From contig CM049322.1 of the NCBI GenBank assembly GCA_026874595.1, forward strand, positions 46,683,340 to 46,747,339: a stretch of 64,000 bases of DNA. The letters are read 5' to 3'. The number at the start of each line of letters is the position of its first letter. Position 1 is the stretch's first letter. Under the pieces are notes generated by a model. That model did no database searches, was not told the DNA's origin, and saw nothing but the letters and a program-made list of their open reading frames with translations. Origin of the DNA: Sipunculus nudus (taxonomy: Eukaryota; Annelida; Sipuncula; Golfingiida; Sipunculidae). Position numbers and translations under genes: made by a program. Positions 54,230-64,000 of this stretch are shown piece after piece.

Positions 54230-56636
54230 CTACGGTGCCTCCAGAGTCATGTAGATGGGATTGTGTTCTGGTATATCCTGATATATGTTACTACATGCTG
54301 AGGACATTCTTTTGGAGATGGAACCAGAATCATGCCTGTTACAGTACACTTTTTCCTGTATCTCCTGGTATATATTTTCAAGGTTATCATCTCTGGGTTT
54401 TTCCAGATGATCAAAGTTCATTACATCAACCACATCATACTCGTACCCAGCAGAATTTTCACCACGTTTTCCATCCTGAGCGTTTGTTTTTTTCTGAACA
54501 TCCGACATTTCTTCATCTGGTGGCTTCTTGGGCTCTTGGCTTCCTTTCTCCGATTCTCCTGTTCCACATTTGCCAGGACAGACTTTGCCAAGTGAACTAC
54601 AACCAGGCACGTCATATTCATTTGCCTCGTGCATCAGATCGCCCTCCTTGTGATGACAGTTTGGATGGTCTGAGCTAATCTGAGCCAAAGAAGCCTGTGT
54701 TCCAGGTGTGGCACTGTTTATCTGCGAACCCCCTCCAGACTCTTGCATTCTTGTGACATGTTGTCTTTTCCTGTTACACATTAAATAACTTTGACTAAAA
54801 AAAAGTGTAAATATATAAAAGAACTCGATATAAAAAAATATGTACAGAAAAATATCAATTTGATGATACTGACACTAACTTTATAGTGTCTATTTATGGG
54901 ATAATCCTTTTTATTATCACTGAATTTCATAAATGAACTTTAAAAATTATACTCTGGGGTTAGCTTTTCTTTTAACAGTAAGAAATTGGGTTCATTAAAA
55001 CTTATATAAAGGCTTTAAACCACTCTATCACTGCTTTGTATGATAAATGATACGTGGGGTAATCGCTTTACAGTAAAATGAGACATCACGTACCTCTGGC
55101 AAATGATAAACACCGCAACGGTGCTTATAGTGAAAACTATTGCCCCTGATGCAAGCACACCAACCACAAGGGTATCATAAGAAATGTCCTCTGCAATATT
55201 TAATATGATCAGTATCCTTTGAAAGAACCCTCCATGTATAAGACACAAAAGGTAAGACTCGGCTCCCTAGACTCTATAAATGTATGGCTTTGAACTAAGT
55301 TTATCTTCTTGGGAGTGTATCTTTATCTAAACAAGAAAAATGACTATTCATATATAATTTTTTTTTCAATATATCCATATAATAAAATTTTACAAAAGTT
55401 GTACTCACCATCAGTGGCCTTTGTTCTATTCCCTTGTCTGTGGCTTTCACCCTTTACGCCATCTGAGTTTACAGTGGTGACCACATGACGTGAAACTTAA
55501 CGTAACATAAAAAAAAATACACAGGTACTCCAGAGCTTCAGTTCAATGAATATCTGTTTTTGTTATTTCATATTAATAATTTATGCGATGTTGAAGGTGT
55601 AGGGCAAAAGATGTTCAGGAGTAGATATTCTTATTAACTTACCTTAATAGGACTAGTATTGTATATGCAAAATCTGAAGGAGAACGGCAGAACATTTAAT
55701 AAAGATACAAGATTAATTAAACTACATTCTTGTCATTTAACCACACACCTGATATGTAAGATAACTAAAATATATATTTACTTCTAATTAGTGAGAGGAG
55801 ACCTCCTTTACAGAACCCAGGGATGTTGTATTTCACAAAGTTTGTAGAATGCAGCTGTAGTTCTGATCCGTATTTTGTACTGCCGTTGCACAATATATCT
55901 TCATCCATGAACACTCTGATTCCATAGCAGTCTAAGATGGTGAGTGTTAACATATATCCGGGAGGGACCTGTAGTTTAAAGGTACAATAGAAAGCCTCAC
56001 TATCGTCTCTGAATGGGTAGTTCACACTTGTGACGACTCTAGGGTTGTCTTTGTTACCTAAGAATGAAACATCCCTGCAGCTTTGGTACAGATCATGAGC
56101 TATCACGCACCTGTAATTCACAATGAGATTATCAGCAACCTCAACATCATAGACGCTGACGATGTGCTTCCTTGTTATTGCACATTTGTTTTTAAAGCTA
56201 CATTTACTATTCAGATGTCTGTGAATACCGACAACCTTTGAACTATGTGCATTAGTAAATACAAGTATGTTGTTTCTGTCGCATGTAAAGTTTAGGCGTC
56301 CTCCCACCGGAATACCGATTCGACTCTCTGCAAAGAAAGACATGGATATTATTGTAGTGTATAATGAAAATAATGCTTTTGTATTTCATAGTTCCAGAAA
56401 AATTTAAAATGGCTTCTCTAATTTTATTAAGCATATTATACCAATTATATTACAGTGACAACCAACACATGATATATTTCATTTAATCTTTTCACATAAG
56501 ATGTTATTATGTAATCCTTGATATTCAAATTAGGTTTACCTTTCTTCTCTTGACCAAGAACAGGACCATGTCCAAGCACAACCAGTATGATTGTCGCCCA
56601 GATCATAGCCATGTTAGCTTTCTCAAACCAATTCAA
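54230..56636 (-). CDS. Gene B: SUEL-like/CUB-like type I transmembrane receptor with ITAM-like tail, five exons, 455 aa
   Basis: Read on the minus strand, exons are 56636-56540, 56327-55782, 55495-55409, 55190-55094 and 54770-54230 (stop TAG), with GT/AG introns and 456 codons in total. Residues 1-32 carry the signal peptide (core AMIWATIILVVLGHGPVLG). Residues 33-214 are the ectodomain exon: a SUEL-like half (FTC at C48, SKCSFKNKC at C75/C81, LIVNYRCV at C106) then a CUB-like half (C116, VTSVNYPF, C147, PPGYMLTLTILDC at C166, C179, GFCKGGLL at C205). Sequons are at N45, N180 and N237. The transmembrane segment is about 251-274. The 180-residue tail has Y328 (YDVP), Y385/Y387 (YDVV), Y410 (YQEI), Y418 (YCNR), Y439 (YQDI) and Y449 (YMTL). 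The Y439-Y449 pair fits the ITAM spacing. Introns are short (212, 286, 218, 323 nt), unlike gene A. Exon phases match A exactly. Signalling by tyrosine phosphorylation is inferred, not shown. Confidence 0.88.
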
Positions 56637-57179
56637 TGTCCAAACAGAAGATTCCCAGAGAAGACTACTCTACATCAGGTGATGATGTTGATAAATAAAT
56701 AAAATGGTTCTCCCTGTTAATTTATAGAAAAAGACCCCTATGAGCTGTAACCATCTGTAACCACCAAGATACATTTACAATTGATATAGCACGAATAGGA
56801 TACGGCTGTGTATGAATAAAAATTGATCCAATAAGTTGTTATTTATGTGTCCAGGCCTTGCGTATTGGTTATCAGTGCTGCAAGTGTTCATCTTTTTAAA
56901 TAAATATATATGATTATATGGTGAGAAAGAATTATTCTATCTTGCTTAATTACCTAACGTGTAATAAGATTCTTTGTCCCTAATGAACATGCGTTAATAT
57001 ATATATATGTGGGTGTGTGTGTGTGTGCGTGTGTGTGTGTATTATGAATTGTATAACGATAATGATATTTACCGCTTAACAATATTTATTCTTTTCACTA
57101 GTTTACACCATAGTTCATTAGATTGGAAACTGGGATTTGTACGGTAGGTATGCTTAAAAATTAGATTTATATAGGCTTG
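56637..57179 (-). other. 5' flank of gene B
   Basis: Likely promoter region of gene B on the minus strand; no recognisable core element. Contains an (AT)n-(GT)n tract. Confidence 0.35.
56998..57042. repeat. (AT)n-(GT)n microsatellite
   Basis: A short TATATA block followed by GTGTGT repeats upstream of gene B. Confidence 0.8.
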
Positions 57180-59500
57180 TCAATAACCGTTGTAAATCAC
57201 ATGAACATCTGACTGAGGGAGCGCATAGATGGCTCCACGTTAAAAGTGGACAAAATGTCTCCCTCCTTGTTATTGGCCTCAATGGGAAGCTAATTAAGCT
57301 ACACTTTGGCAAGTAAGAAGTCGAGGATCAATGTACAGCGTTTTGAGATGTAGTCAACTTCAAGGTACTGGATGTCCTTGGACCAAAACTAAGAGGTTTT
57401 TGGACTGGTTTGTGAGACGGGCTTCAAGAAATTTTCCATTCAGAAAACACATAGGCTTTATCTTGTGTACAGAACTCAACCTCAAACTTAAAAGAGAGCG
57501 GTCTTAACAAATATCTGCCCTTGGTCAAGACTGAATTGTGTAACATGCAATATACCTGACAAAGGGACATATCAGCATAGATCCAGAGATACACGGGTAT
57601 GCATGGCTCTTAACGATTCTATAATCCTTTCAAAGCTGTATACATCTCCTCTCCAGAATGCCGATGAATCGGCCTTGTTCATTAAGCTTGCTAAGGTCTT
57701 GTATCGATGGGCAGAGCACTTCAAGACCGTTGTGGATCTTCCCTTTTCGCATCAATAAGAATGCTATAACACTCCTGCCCCGAGTAGGAAAAAACAATGC
57801 TTTCGACAACATACCGCCTGCCTAAAAAATTTTATGGATATCAAGCGGCTCTCATGTGGTAAACCCTCAAGTTCTGATGTTTTTCTGCTAAAATTTACAA
57901 TTCAGACCGAACCATTTTGACATAAAATATCTTTGAGATGATCCTGTACTTTTGGAAGAGAAGTACATTGCCCGAAGAATTGAAATATGTTGGAGCGAGA
58001 ACGCGGTGTACTTACTTCCAAAAGGAAAAGAACAACTATAGGATATTCTATGCAAATTTAAAACAGGAAACGGATCAGAAACTGAGAGTTTAACGCATGA
58101 GAGCTTAATTCCTGAACATTGAACATTGGCCACCTATGTTGGCTGGGACGACCACAGAGGGATTTCTTTGCTCAGCATTGCCGAAGAGATCCTTGCCAGA
58201 CTGTCACCAATCGCTTCAGTCTATGTGTGTGGTTAAGCTAACATAAACTTTGTCGCAGGTCAACTCCAAGAGAAATGCAAAGGACAATACCAGGACATGT
58301 AAACCACATTTTTCGGCATAATAAAAGGCATTAGACACCCTCAGCTGTGATGGACTCTGGAAGATCATGGCCAAGTCTTGGATGTCTCGACCGGTTCATC
58401 ACCATCATCCGCCAATTTCACAATGTTGCACGCGTCCTCGGTGTTGGTATGGTATCTTTCCACTTTCCAGTAAGCAACTGCGTAAAACAATGCTGCGTTC
58501 AAACTCTTACAGTGTTCATCGTGATGTGATTTGTCATGCTAATAGATGCTTTAACAAACATAAGTATGGAGTCGGTGTAAGATACTCCACTTTTGAAAGC
58601 TCCTAAATCGAAGAAGGGTGAATGCTGTCACAAAAGTCCGGACAACCATCATCCGTGATTTGCCCTTTGCTGATGACTGTGCCCTGATTGCAGCTTCAGA
58701 ATCAGACATGCAGCACCACGTGGACCATCTTTTCAGTGCATGAGATAATTAAGGGCTTACCATCAGCATGAAGAAGACTGAACTGATCCACAGACCAGTA
58801 CAGGGAAGCAATATGGTACATCGATTAAATATGAAGGTGGTCGATAAATTAACATATCTAAGGACGACCTTGTTAAACACAGCAAACATAGATGACATGG
58901 TCAACAGCAGAGTAGCAAAAGCCAGCATTGCTAATTGTTGACTCAAAACCAACGTCTGAGAGCGTAGAGGCATTCAATTGGAAACCAGGATTCTTGCCTA
59001 CAAGGCAGAAGTCATTACCACTCTACTGTATGGCTGCCAGGCATAAACTCTCAATGCAAGACATGCCAAACAACTGAAACCCTTTCACCTGACCTGCTTA
59101 TATTGACTGATGAACACTAGATGGCACGACAAAGTTTCAAACATGGAGATCCTAACTCGTTCAGCCGCCATCAATCTGCACCATCCTGCATCAAACTCAG
59201 GTTCGATGGGCAGGTCACGTTAACCACATGCGAGATATGTAACTTCAAAAAACAGCTTTTACGTAGAGAACTGGTGTCTAGTAAATGATCCATCGGAGGT
59301 CAGCGGCGGCGTTACAATTACAGTCTTAAATAATCAATGAAAAACACTATCCATCAACACAGATACTTGGTAAAGGATAGTGCAGGAAAGAACAGGGTGG
59401 CGTGCAGCTGCACACAGAGGTACATAAGACGATGCGATAGCGTGACTGGTTGAGTCAAGGGATCAACGTTAGGTCCGCTAGGTAAGGATAGCAACTTTCT
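57180..59500 (+). mobile_element. Decayed LINE fragment (RT), copy 2 of the family at 31-32.8 kb
   Basis: Plus-strand reading shows a linker (NADESALFIKLAKVLYRW near 57655), RT box NRRGISL-like as HRGISLLSIAEEILAR near 58155, QLQEKCKGQ near 58262, KIMAKSWMSRPVHH region near 58360, FPVSNCVKQCCV near 58463, the catalytic box FADDCALIAASESDMQHHVD starting at 58665, LTISMKKTELIH near 58758 and MKVVDKLTYLRTTL near 58828. The 3' region has TTLLYGCQA near 59016, RHAKQLKPFHLTCL near 59062 and VRWAGHVNHMRDM near 59205. Several stops and frameshifts make it inactive. It lies between receptor genes B and C. Confidence 0.85.
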
Positions 59501-60029
59501 ATAAGGTAACCCATGATCTGAGTGTCCAACATGTCGATTGTTCCTTAGTTCCCGGATTGGCCCGACAAGTCACCTCCGGCCACACAAAGATAGATCAACT
59601 ACAAAACGTTGATCATCATGTTCAGCTTTCCAACGCAAAAGACGAACAATACATAAGACATACATATATTGAAACCCATCTTTCCTGTGTAAGACATCCC
59701 GAAGGTTGATCAATATCATGACTGAGGTGCATACGTGGTCTGTTGGTACCTTTTTAATCAAATTCATTACCTCTGATCTGAGGGAAAATAATTCTGAATA
59801 CAACCTAGTATGGGAAAATATAAAATATAAACTAATTCTTTAAATGGCACATTTATTTGACTGATTCATAACACTAGTACTTTGTATATCAAATGAAGAA
59901 CAGAAATATAAAACACATGAATGTAATGGAGTTAAAAATAAAAATAAAAAGTTTCCTGTTTTTAGTTGAATATACCTTAAAATGTTAGGTTTTATGCTGT
60001 CAAAAACTTTAAAAAAAAATTACAAACAA

Positions 60030-60094
<65 letters not shown>

Positions 60095-60135
60095 TAGTAT
60101 ATATTTGCATATAGATATAGATATATAGATATATA
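60030..60135. repeat. (AT)n microsatellite
   Basis: Two long TA blocks followed by ATAGATAT repeats next to the 3' side of the LINE fragment at 60.2-61.7 kb. Confidence 0.85.
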
Positions 60136-60189
60136 TTTTTGAAATACTAACATTTAGGTATACGTAATGTCAACAGTGATTCTTTGTCT

Positions 60190-61660
60190 CCTTTATCCTG
60201 CATGTTCCTCCGAAGGTGTGGCTGCTTCTTTAATCAATTTTATTAACCTATTATTTATTTTTTTCCAAAAGATATTCCAATACAATTTAATAATGAAATC
60301 CCTTGTAGTCATTAATATCACAAATGATACCTGGTTAATACAAAGTTGAGATAATTGCTTGTGCCCAGTTATGTGGGAACACCTCTTGATGTAAAGTTTC
60401 AATAAACAACACAAGCAGCATATCTTGTAGATTGCATATATTATCCTAATATATTTCAGTGACCACTCAATCGGGTGCTGGTGTTTTTTTCTAATCTACA
60501 TTTCATTTATCATCTTTTCAATATAAAAACAGGCTATTTCTCTATAAGCTCAGAATCTTGTGAATCCATATATGTCTCAGCTTGTGATTCATATCATTTC
60601 GCATTGTCAGTTTCAAAAGTACAAATGGATTCACTTACTGTGTTCTATTTGCAATACGATTTTTTAATATGTATACCATGAAACCATTTATACCAGTATT
60701 CGTTCCGAAATTAATCAGTGTGCGTCAAAATTCTTTATTAGATTAACACCTCATAAACTGATTAGTAGATTTATTCTCTTCAATTTTGTGTTCATTTGCA
60801 CACACGTATCTGGAAGACCTTTCCTCCTCTTTATACATAATGAGGTTTGCTGTTTGATTTGTTAGTCTTTACCTATTTAATGATTGATATTTTCCTGTTT
60901 TACAATAATCCATTCATGATCCCATCATTTTGGTTGCATTTTTGGTTTCATTTCCTCCTTAGTTTCTATAAGGTAAGTTTTACTAGCATCTAATTGCAAA
61001 AGCAATATAATCTTTCCAGCGCCACTGGGGTTATGTACAAATTCACATAGATTTGATTAATAGAATTGATCACTTCATTATCTTCGTCCCAATACAAACT
61101 GATTAACTGTTCTATCCCTGCACTTAATCCAAAAAATATCAATAATGCCCTGTATAGTATGTTATCAGTCGGTTAACACTTGAAGATGTCGAAATTGGGA
61201 AATTATCAGACAATTGCATATAGAAGGCATCAAATGATGTAAAATATGTAAACAAATTTGATTATGCAATAATATACTCAGTGACACTCTCCAAGCAGTG
61301 TCACAAAATTGTGGAGCAGAATGTAAATTTCCCATTTATTTCAGAGTCTACCATTCATGATACATAGACTTTAAGCTAGACACAAATTACTGTTATGATT
61401 TACCAAACTTGTTAACTGTTGGATCTTTGTATTTTTTTTTTCTTTTTTTTTATTCTCTATGACATATAATATTCATAGACCAAACTCACTGTAAACATCA
61501 TCACGATAACCATCAAGTAACTCATCTTGCAAATAACCTATTCTTGCATTAATGTCGCCCAATATTATTATTTTCAGTTCTCCGTATTTGCAAATGACTA
61601 CACAAAGATTATTCCATTGTCTGCAGTTACCACCATCTTCTTAAAAAAAAGAATATAAAA
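60190..61660 (-). mobile_element. Third decayed LINE fragment (endonuclease tail plus start of RT)
   Basis: On the minus strand an open stretch at about 61640-61490 reads KYGELKIIILGDINARIGY, the conserved GDxNAR motif of LINE AP-endonucleases. Further down are KPKMQPKWWDHEW and NLIMYKEERKGLP (about 60950-60820), typical of the linker between endonuclease and RT. The RT start follows as INDYKGISLLNCIG and INNRLIKLIKEAATPSEEHA (60320-60200). It is AT-rich and broken by stops and frameshifts. It differs in sequence from the copies at 31 and 57 kb, so it is probably a different family. It may have displaced the 3' exons of pseudogene C. Confidence 0.75.
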
Positions 61661-62450
61661 CTTAAGTATTATAGGGACATCATGATCATTTGATTGATGT
61701 ATACGCATTTATTCGTTATGCACATACAATTCAGTATGCGACCTATTTTTGACTACAATATATGGGCCCAGGCGATTTCCTATTCATGACTGAGATTTTG
61801 TTGAATATTGCCTGACATTCTGTTTGCATTCCTGTATTCCATAACTGCCTGTATGCATTTGTCATAATCATTCCAAATATAAACCTTCCTATATATCACC
61901 AGTTTAACAACAACAACATGGGTGCTTGCCAAGGAGCAGTCTTTTTGGCCCTGGTACATACAGACCAATACATGCTCGGTACACCTCAGTACCGACCCCC
62001 ACCTTTCAGAAGGACCACATGATAGTGATTGCACCACCAGTATCAGGTTGTATAATATATTTTATGTCAAACAAACGTTGCAAAGCCAGAGCTTTGTACC
62101 ATGTCATCTGTTCGCATCATCAGATAACGCCACCCATCACCCAATGACCCTGGATGTACACATTTGTATATTTACAAAGAAAAATGTTGTCTTGACCGTT
62201 ATATCGAAACAATCTTTCTGTCCAAATCTAGAATTTCTTTATTGTAGAAAAACACAATTTCTATATCTGCTTACGTCATATGTATAAGTTATCAATGGGT
62301 TCGTGTCATAACACTGTAAGACACAGTTACTTTCTTCACTGCAAAGGGTATTTCCTCACGAATATGTCCCTTTTCATCGTTTAGGTCCGAGAAGCTGGAG
62401 TATATTTCACCAGACCATTGATGGATTGCACGTTCCCGTCTTCTACTCAC
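61661..62450. other. Region where 3' exons of pseudogene C would be expected
   Basis: An 85-codon minus frame at 61780-62037 is unidentified. No transmembrane exon with the family pattern was found. Confidence 0.3.
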
Positions 62451-63712
62451 CATCAGTATTCTGTCTGTGACTTCCGTTGTTTTCTGTTCATTTGAGTTCA
62501 CTGTGGTGACTTCTCGACCGGTAACTTAAGCAGTAGAAACATAACTAAGTGGTCAAGTATTTCATTTTTTTTGCGTCGGACTATACCTTATTTTCATATT
62601 ATTTCTAATTTTTATTTTCACTCGAAGTACCCGTGTGTTCAAGAGCGGGTTTTAACCATTTAAATTACTTTCTTCCGTTTTACTATATCGATCACAAAGT
62701 TATAATATTTAAGGAATGTTTACTTAGGGATAAAAAACTATTCTGGTGGTGTAAAGGTGTTACAACACTTCAGAGAATATCGGATAATAGGTCTATATTG
62801 CCAATGTATGTTTATTTGTCATCATCGGATTTGCATACAATTTATGACTAAGTAACTGTAACTGTTTGTACTATTCAGCAGCAATAATATACCACCGTTG
62901 AGGGATCAAGGAACATCGTGAGAGATGACACAACTCGGATGAATTTCCGTTTCTGTCTCGTATTCAGTGCTTCCTTCGCACACAATATCCTGATTAAGGA
63001 ACACTGTGATATGGTAGCAGTCTAATATGAGCAACCAGAATGTGACTACATAAGGCATCTTCGGCTCGAATTTATAGTTGTACAACTCGGTCTGACCTCT
63101 GAATGAACAATCTACACTTGTGATGGCTTTCAGGTGGTTTCTGTTACCCTAGATGACTATATCCTTGCAGTTTGTGTGGAGATATTTGACCGACACACAC
63201 GTGGTTCACGACATTAGTAAAGACTACCCTATTGTTATAAATTATGATAAAGGCTTTTCTGAATATTACACACTTGGCTTTGAATCCACATCTTTTGTCT
63301 AAATATATGTAAAGATCTCCCACATTGGAACCGTGTCCGTCAGTAAAGTTCATATATCCTACTGCAGAAATACGTTCTCCTTTTCCTTCAATGGTTGACA
63401 TTAAACAATCTGGTATCTGATTATTGTAACATACCATGCTAATAATCAGACACGCACACAATCGCACACATATACATACATTTGAATTAATATGCTGCAA
63501 CTTCAGAAATATCCATGCACCCTCCTCTGTGAAAAAAAAATCAAAAAGATTTAAAATTTAATATATTTTGAATGTTTTATTTTTTTTTATTATTTTCATA
63601 TATGATTCTTAACGAAAGAATACTATACAATAGTTCCGTACCTGCTCCTTCCTGAACAGGAATAGCGCCGAATATTATTGGAAGATGAGAGACAAAAAAG
63701 TATAGCAATCAT
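62451..63712 (-). pseudogene. Gene C: broken third paralog of the SUEL/CUB receptor family
   Basis: Three exons can be aligned to A and B: signal exon 63712-63642, ectodomain exon starting at 63526, and stalk exon 62524-62451. Conserved landmarks are ERIS, DKRCGFKAKC, VNHVCV, then in another frame NCKDIV, ILDCYHITVF and DIVCEGSTEYE. Lesions include a homopolymer frameshift in the signal exon (T6 run near 63694); a frameshift after the VCVGQ segment near 63185; in-frame stops TAG (near 63152) and TGA (near 62910) at positions where B has sense codons; and a 74-nt stalk exon that is out of phase with the 87- and 93-nt exons of B and A. About 28 extra residues near 63430-63490 come from an AC-rich expansion. 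I found no transmembrane or tail exon downstream, where LINE fragments lie. It is a dead duplicate on the same strand as B. Confidence 0.85.
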
Positions 63713-64000
63713 GTTCAGGCAGACGGCACTGATAGCATACGCTAAGAACATTTAAAAAAAGAACAGCATTGTTCGATGGGTAATTTTTATAGAAAACGCA
63801 TAATCAAATCCCGTTTGTACAAGTACAACAGGTTTTTTACCATATATTTTGACCAAGGTATGTCCAGGCTATGGTTATCATTAATTTCGAGGATATAAAA
63901 AATATGTAATTAGTAAAGCTACAAAAAGGCATAAATGATTGCATTAGCACTGAACAGGAATATTGAACACAAAGAATATAGTCTGCAAATAATATAAAAT

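Noticed and set aside
61780-62037. 85-codon minus frame as a missing exon of pseudogene C
   Set aside because: No hydrophobic segment, no tyrosine motifs like A or B and no family resemblance.

Overview
This is eukaryotic, most likely animal, DNA. Coding exons have GT/AG introns, and the rest is AT-rich, full of (AT)n microsatellites, tRNA-derived SINE-like repeats and decayed non-LTR (LINE) and BEL/Pao retrotransposons. The mix suggests a marine invertebrate, perhaps a mollusc or other lophotrochozoan, but I cannot place the species. No operons, CRISPR arrays or convincing functional tRNA/rRNA genes were seen.

The main content is a small, previously unnamed (to me) family of single-pass receptor-like genes. 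Gene A (+ strand, 22388-27644, five exons, 405 aa) and gene B (- strand, 54230-56636, five exons, 455 aa) share one architecture. It runs: signal peptide; one long symmetrical phase-1 exon with a SUEL/Gal_Lectin-like half followed by a CUB-like half; a short Ser/Thr-rich stalk exon; a transmembrane exon; and a cytoplasmic tail exon. All intron phases are identical. Eight ectodomain cysteines are shared, but the tails do not resemble each other. B ends in a pattern match to an ITAM (Yxx[IL]-x6-Yxx[IL]), preceded by YDVP and YxN motifs. A third member, C (- strand, 62451-63712), is a broken copy with frameshifts and stops.

Layout: 1-545 pyrimidine-rich minisatellite; 985-1845 two SINE-like repeats; 2211-3088 decayed L1-type ORF1; 4560-5118 diverged tandem duplication; 6150-9663 decayed L1/Tx1-like ORF2 (endonuclease plus reverse transcriptase); 10.7-22 kb mostly non-coding with microsatellites and minisatellites; 22.4-27.6 kb gene A; 29.2-30.1 kb tandem duplication; 31.1-32.8 kb LINE fragment (-); 34.5-38.1 kb degenerate repeats; 40.0-41.1 kb two opposed BEL/Pao fragments; 42.3-43.4 kb L1-like RT remnant; 48.6-50.4 kb array of six SINE-like units joined by (AT)n; 52.5-53.9 kb TIR-flanked element with a SWIM zinc-finger-like remnant; 54.2-56.6 kb gene B; 57.2-59.5 kb LINE fragment (+) of the same family as at 31-32.8 kb; 60.2-61.7 kb another LINE fragment (-); 62.5-63.7 kb pseudogene C.

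Working picture (inference): a local cluster of lectin/CUB receptors that may signal through tyrosine phosphorylation, evolving by duplication, tail replacement and pseudogenisation in a repeat-rich neighbourhood.
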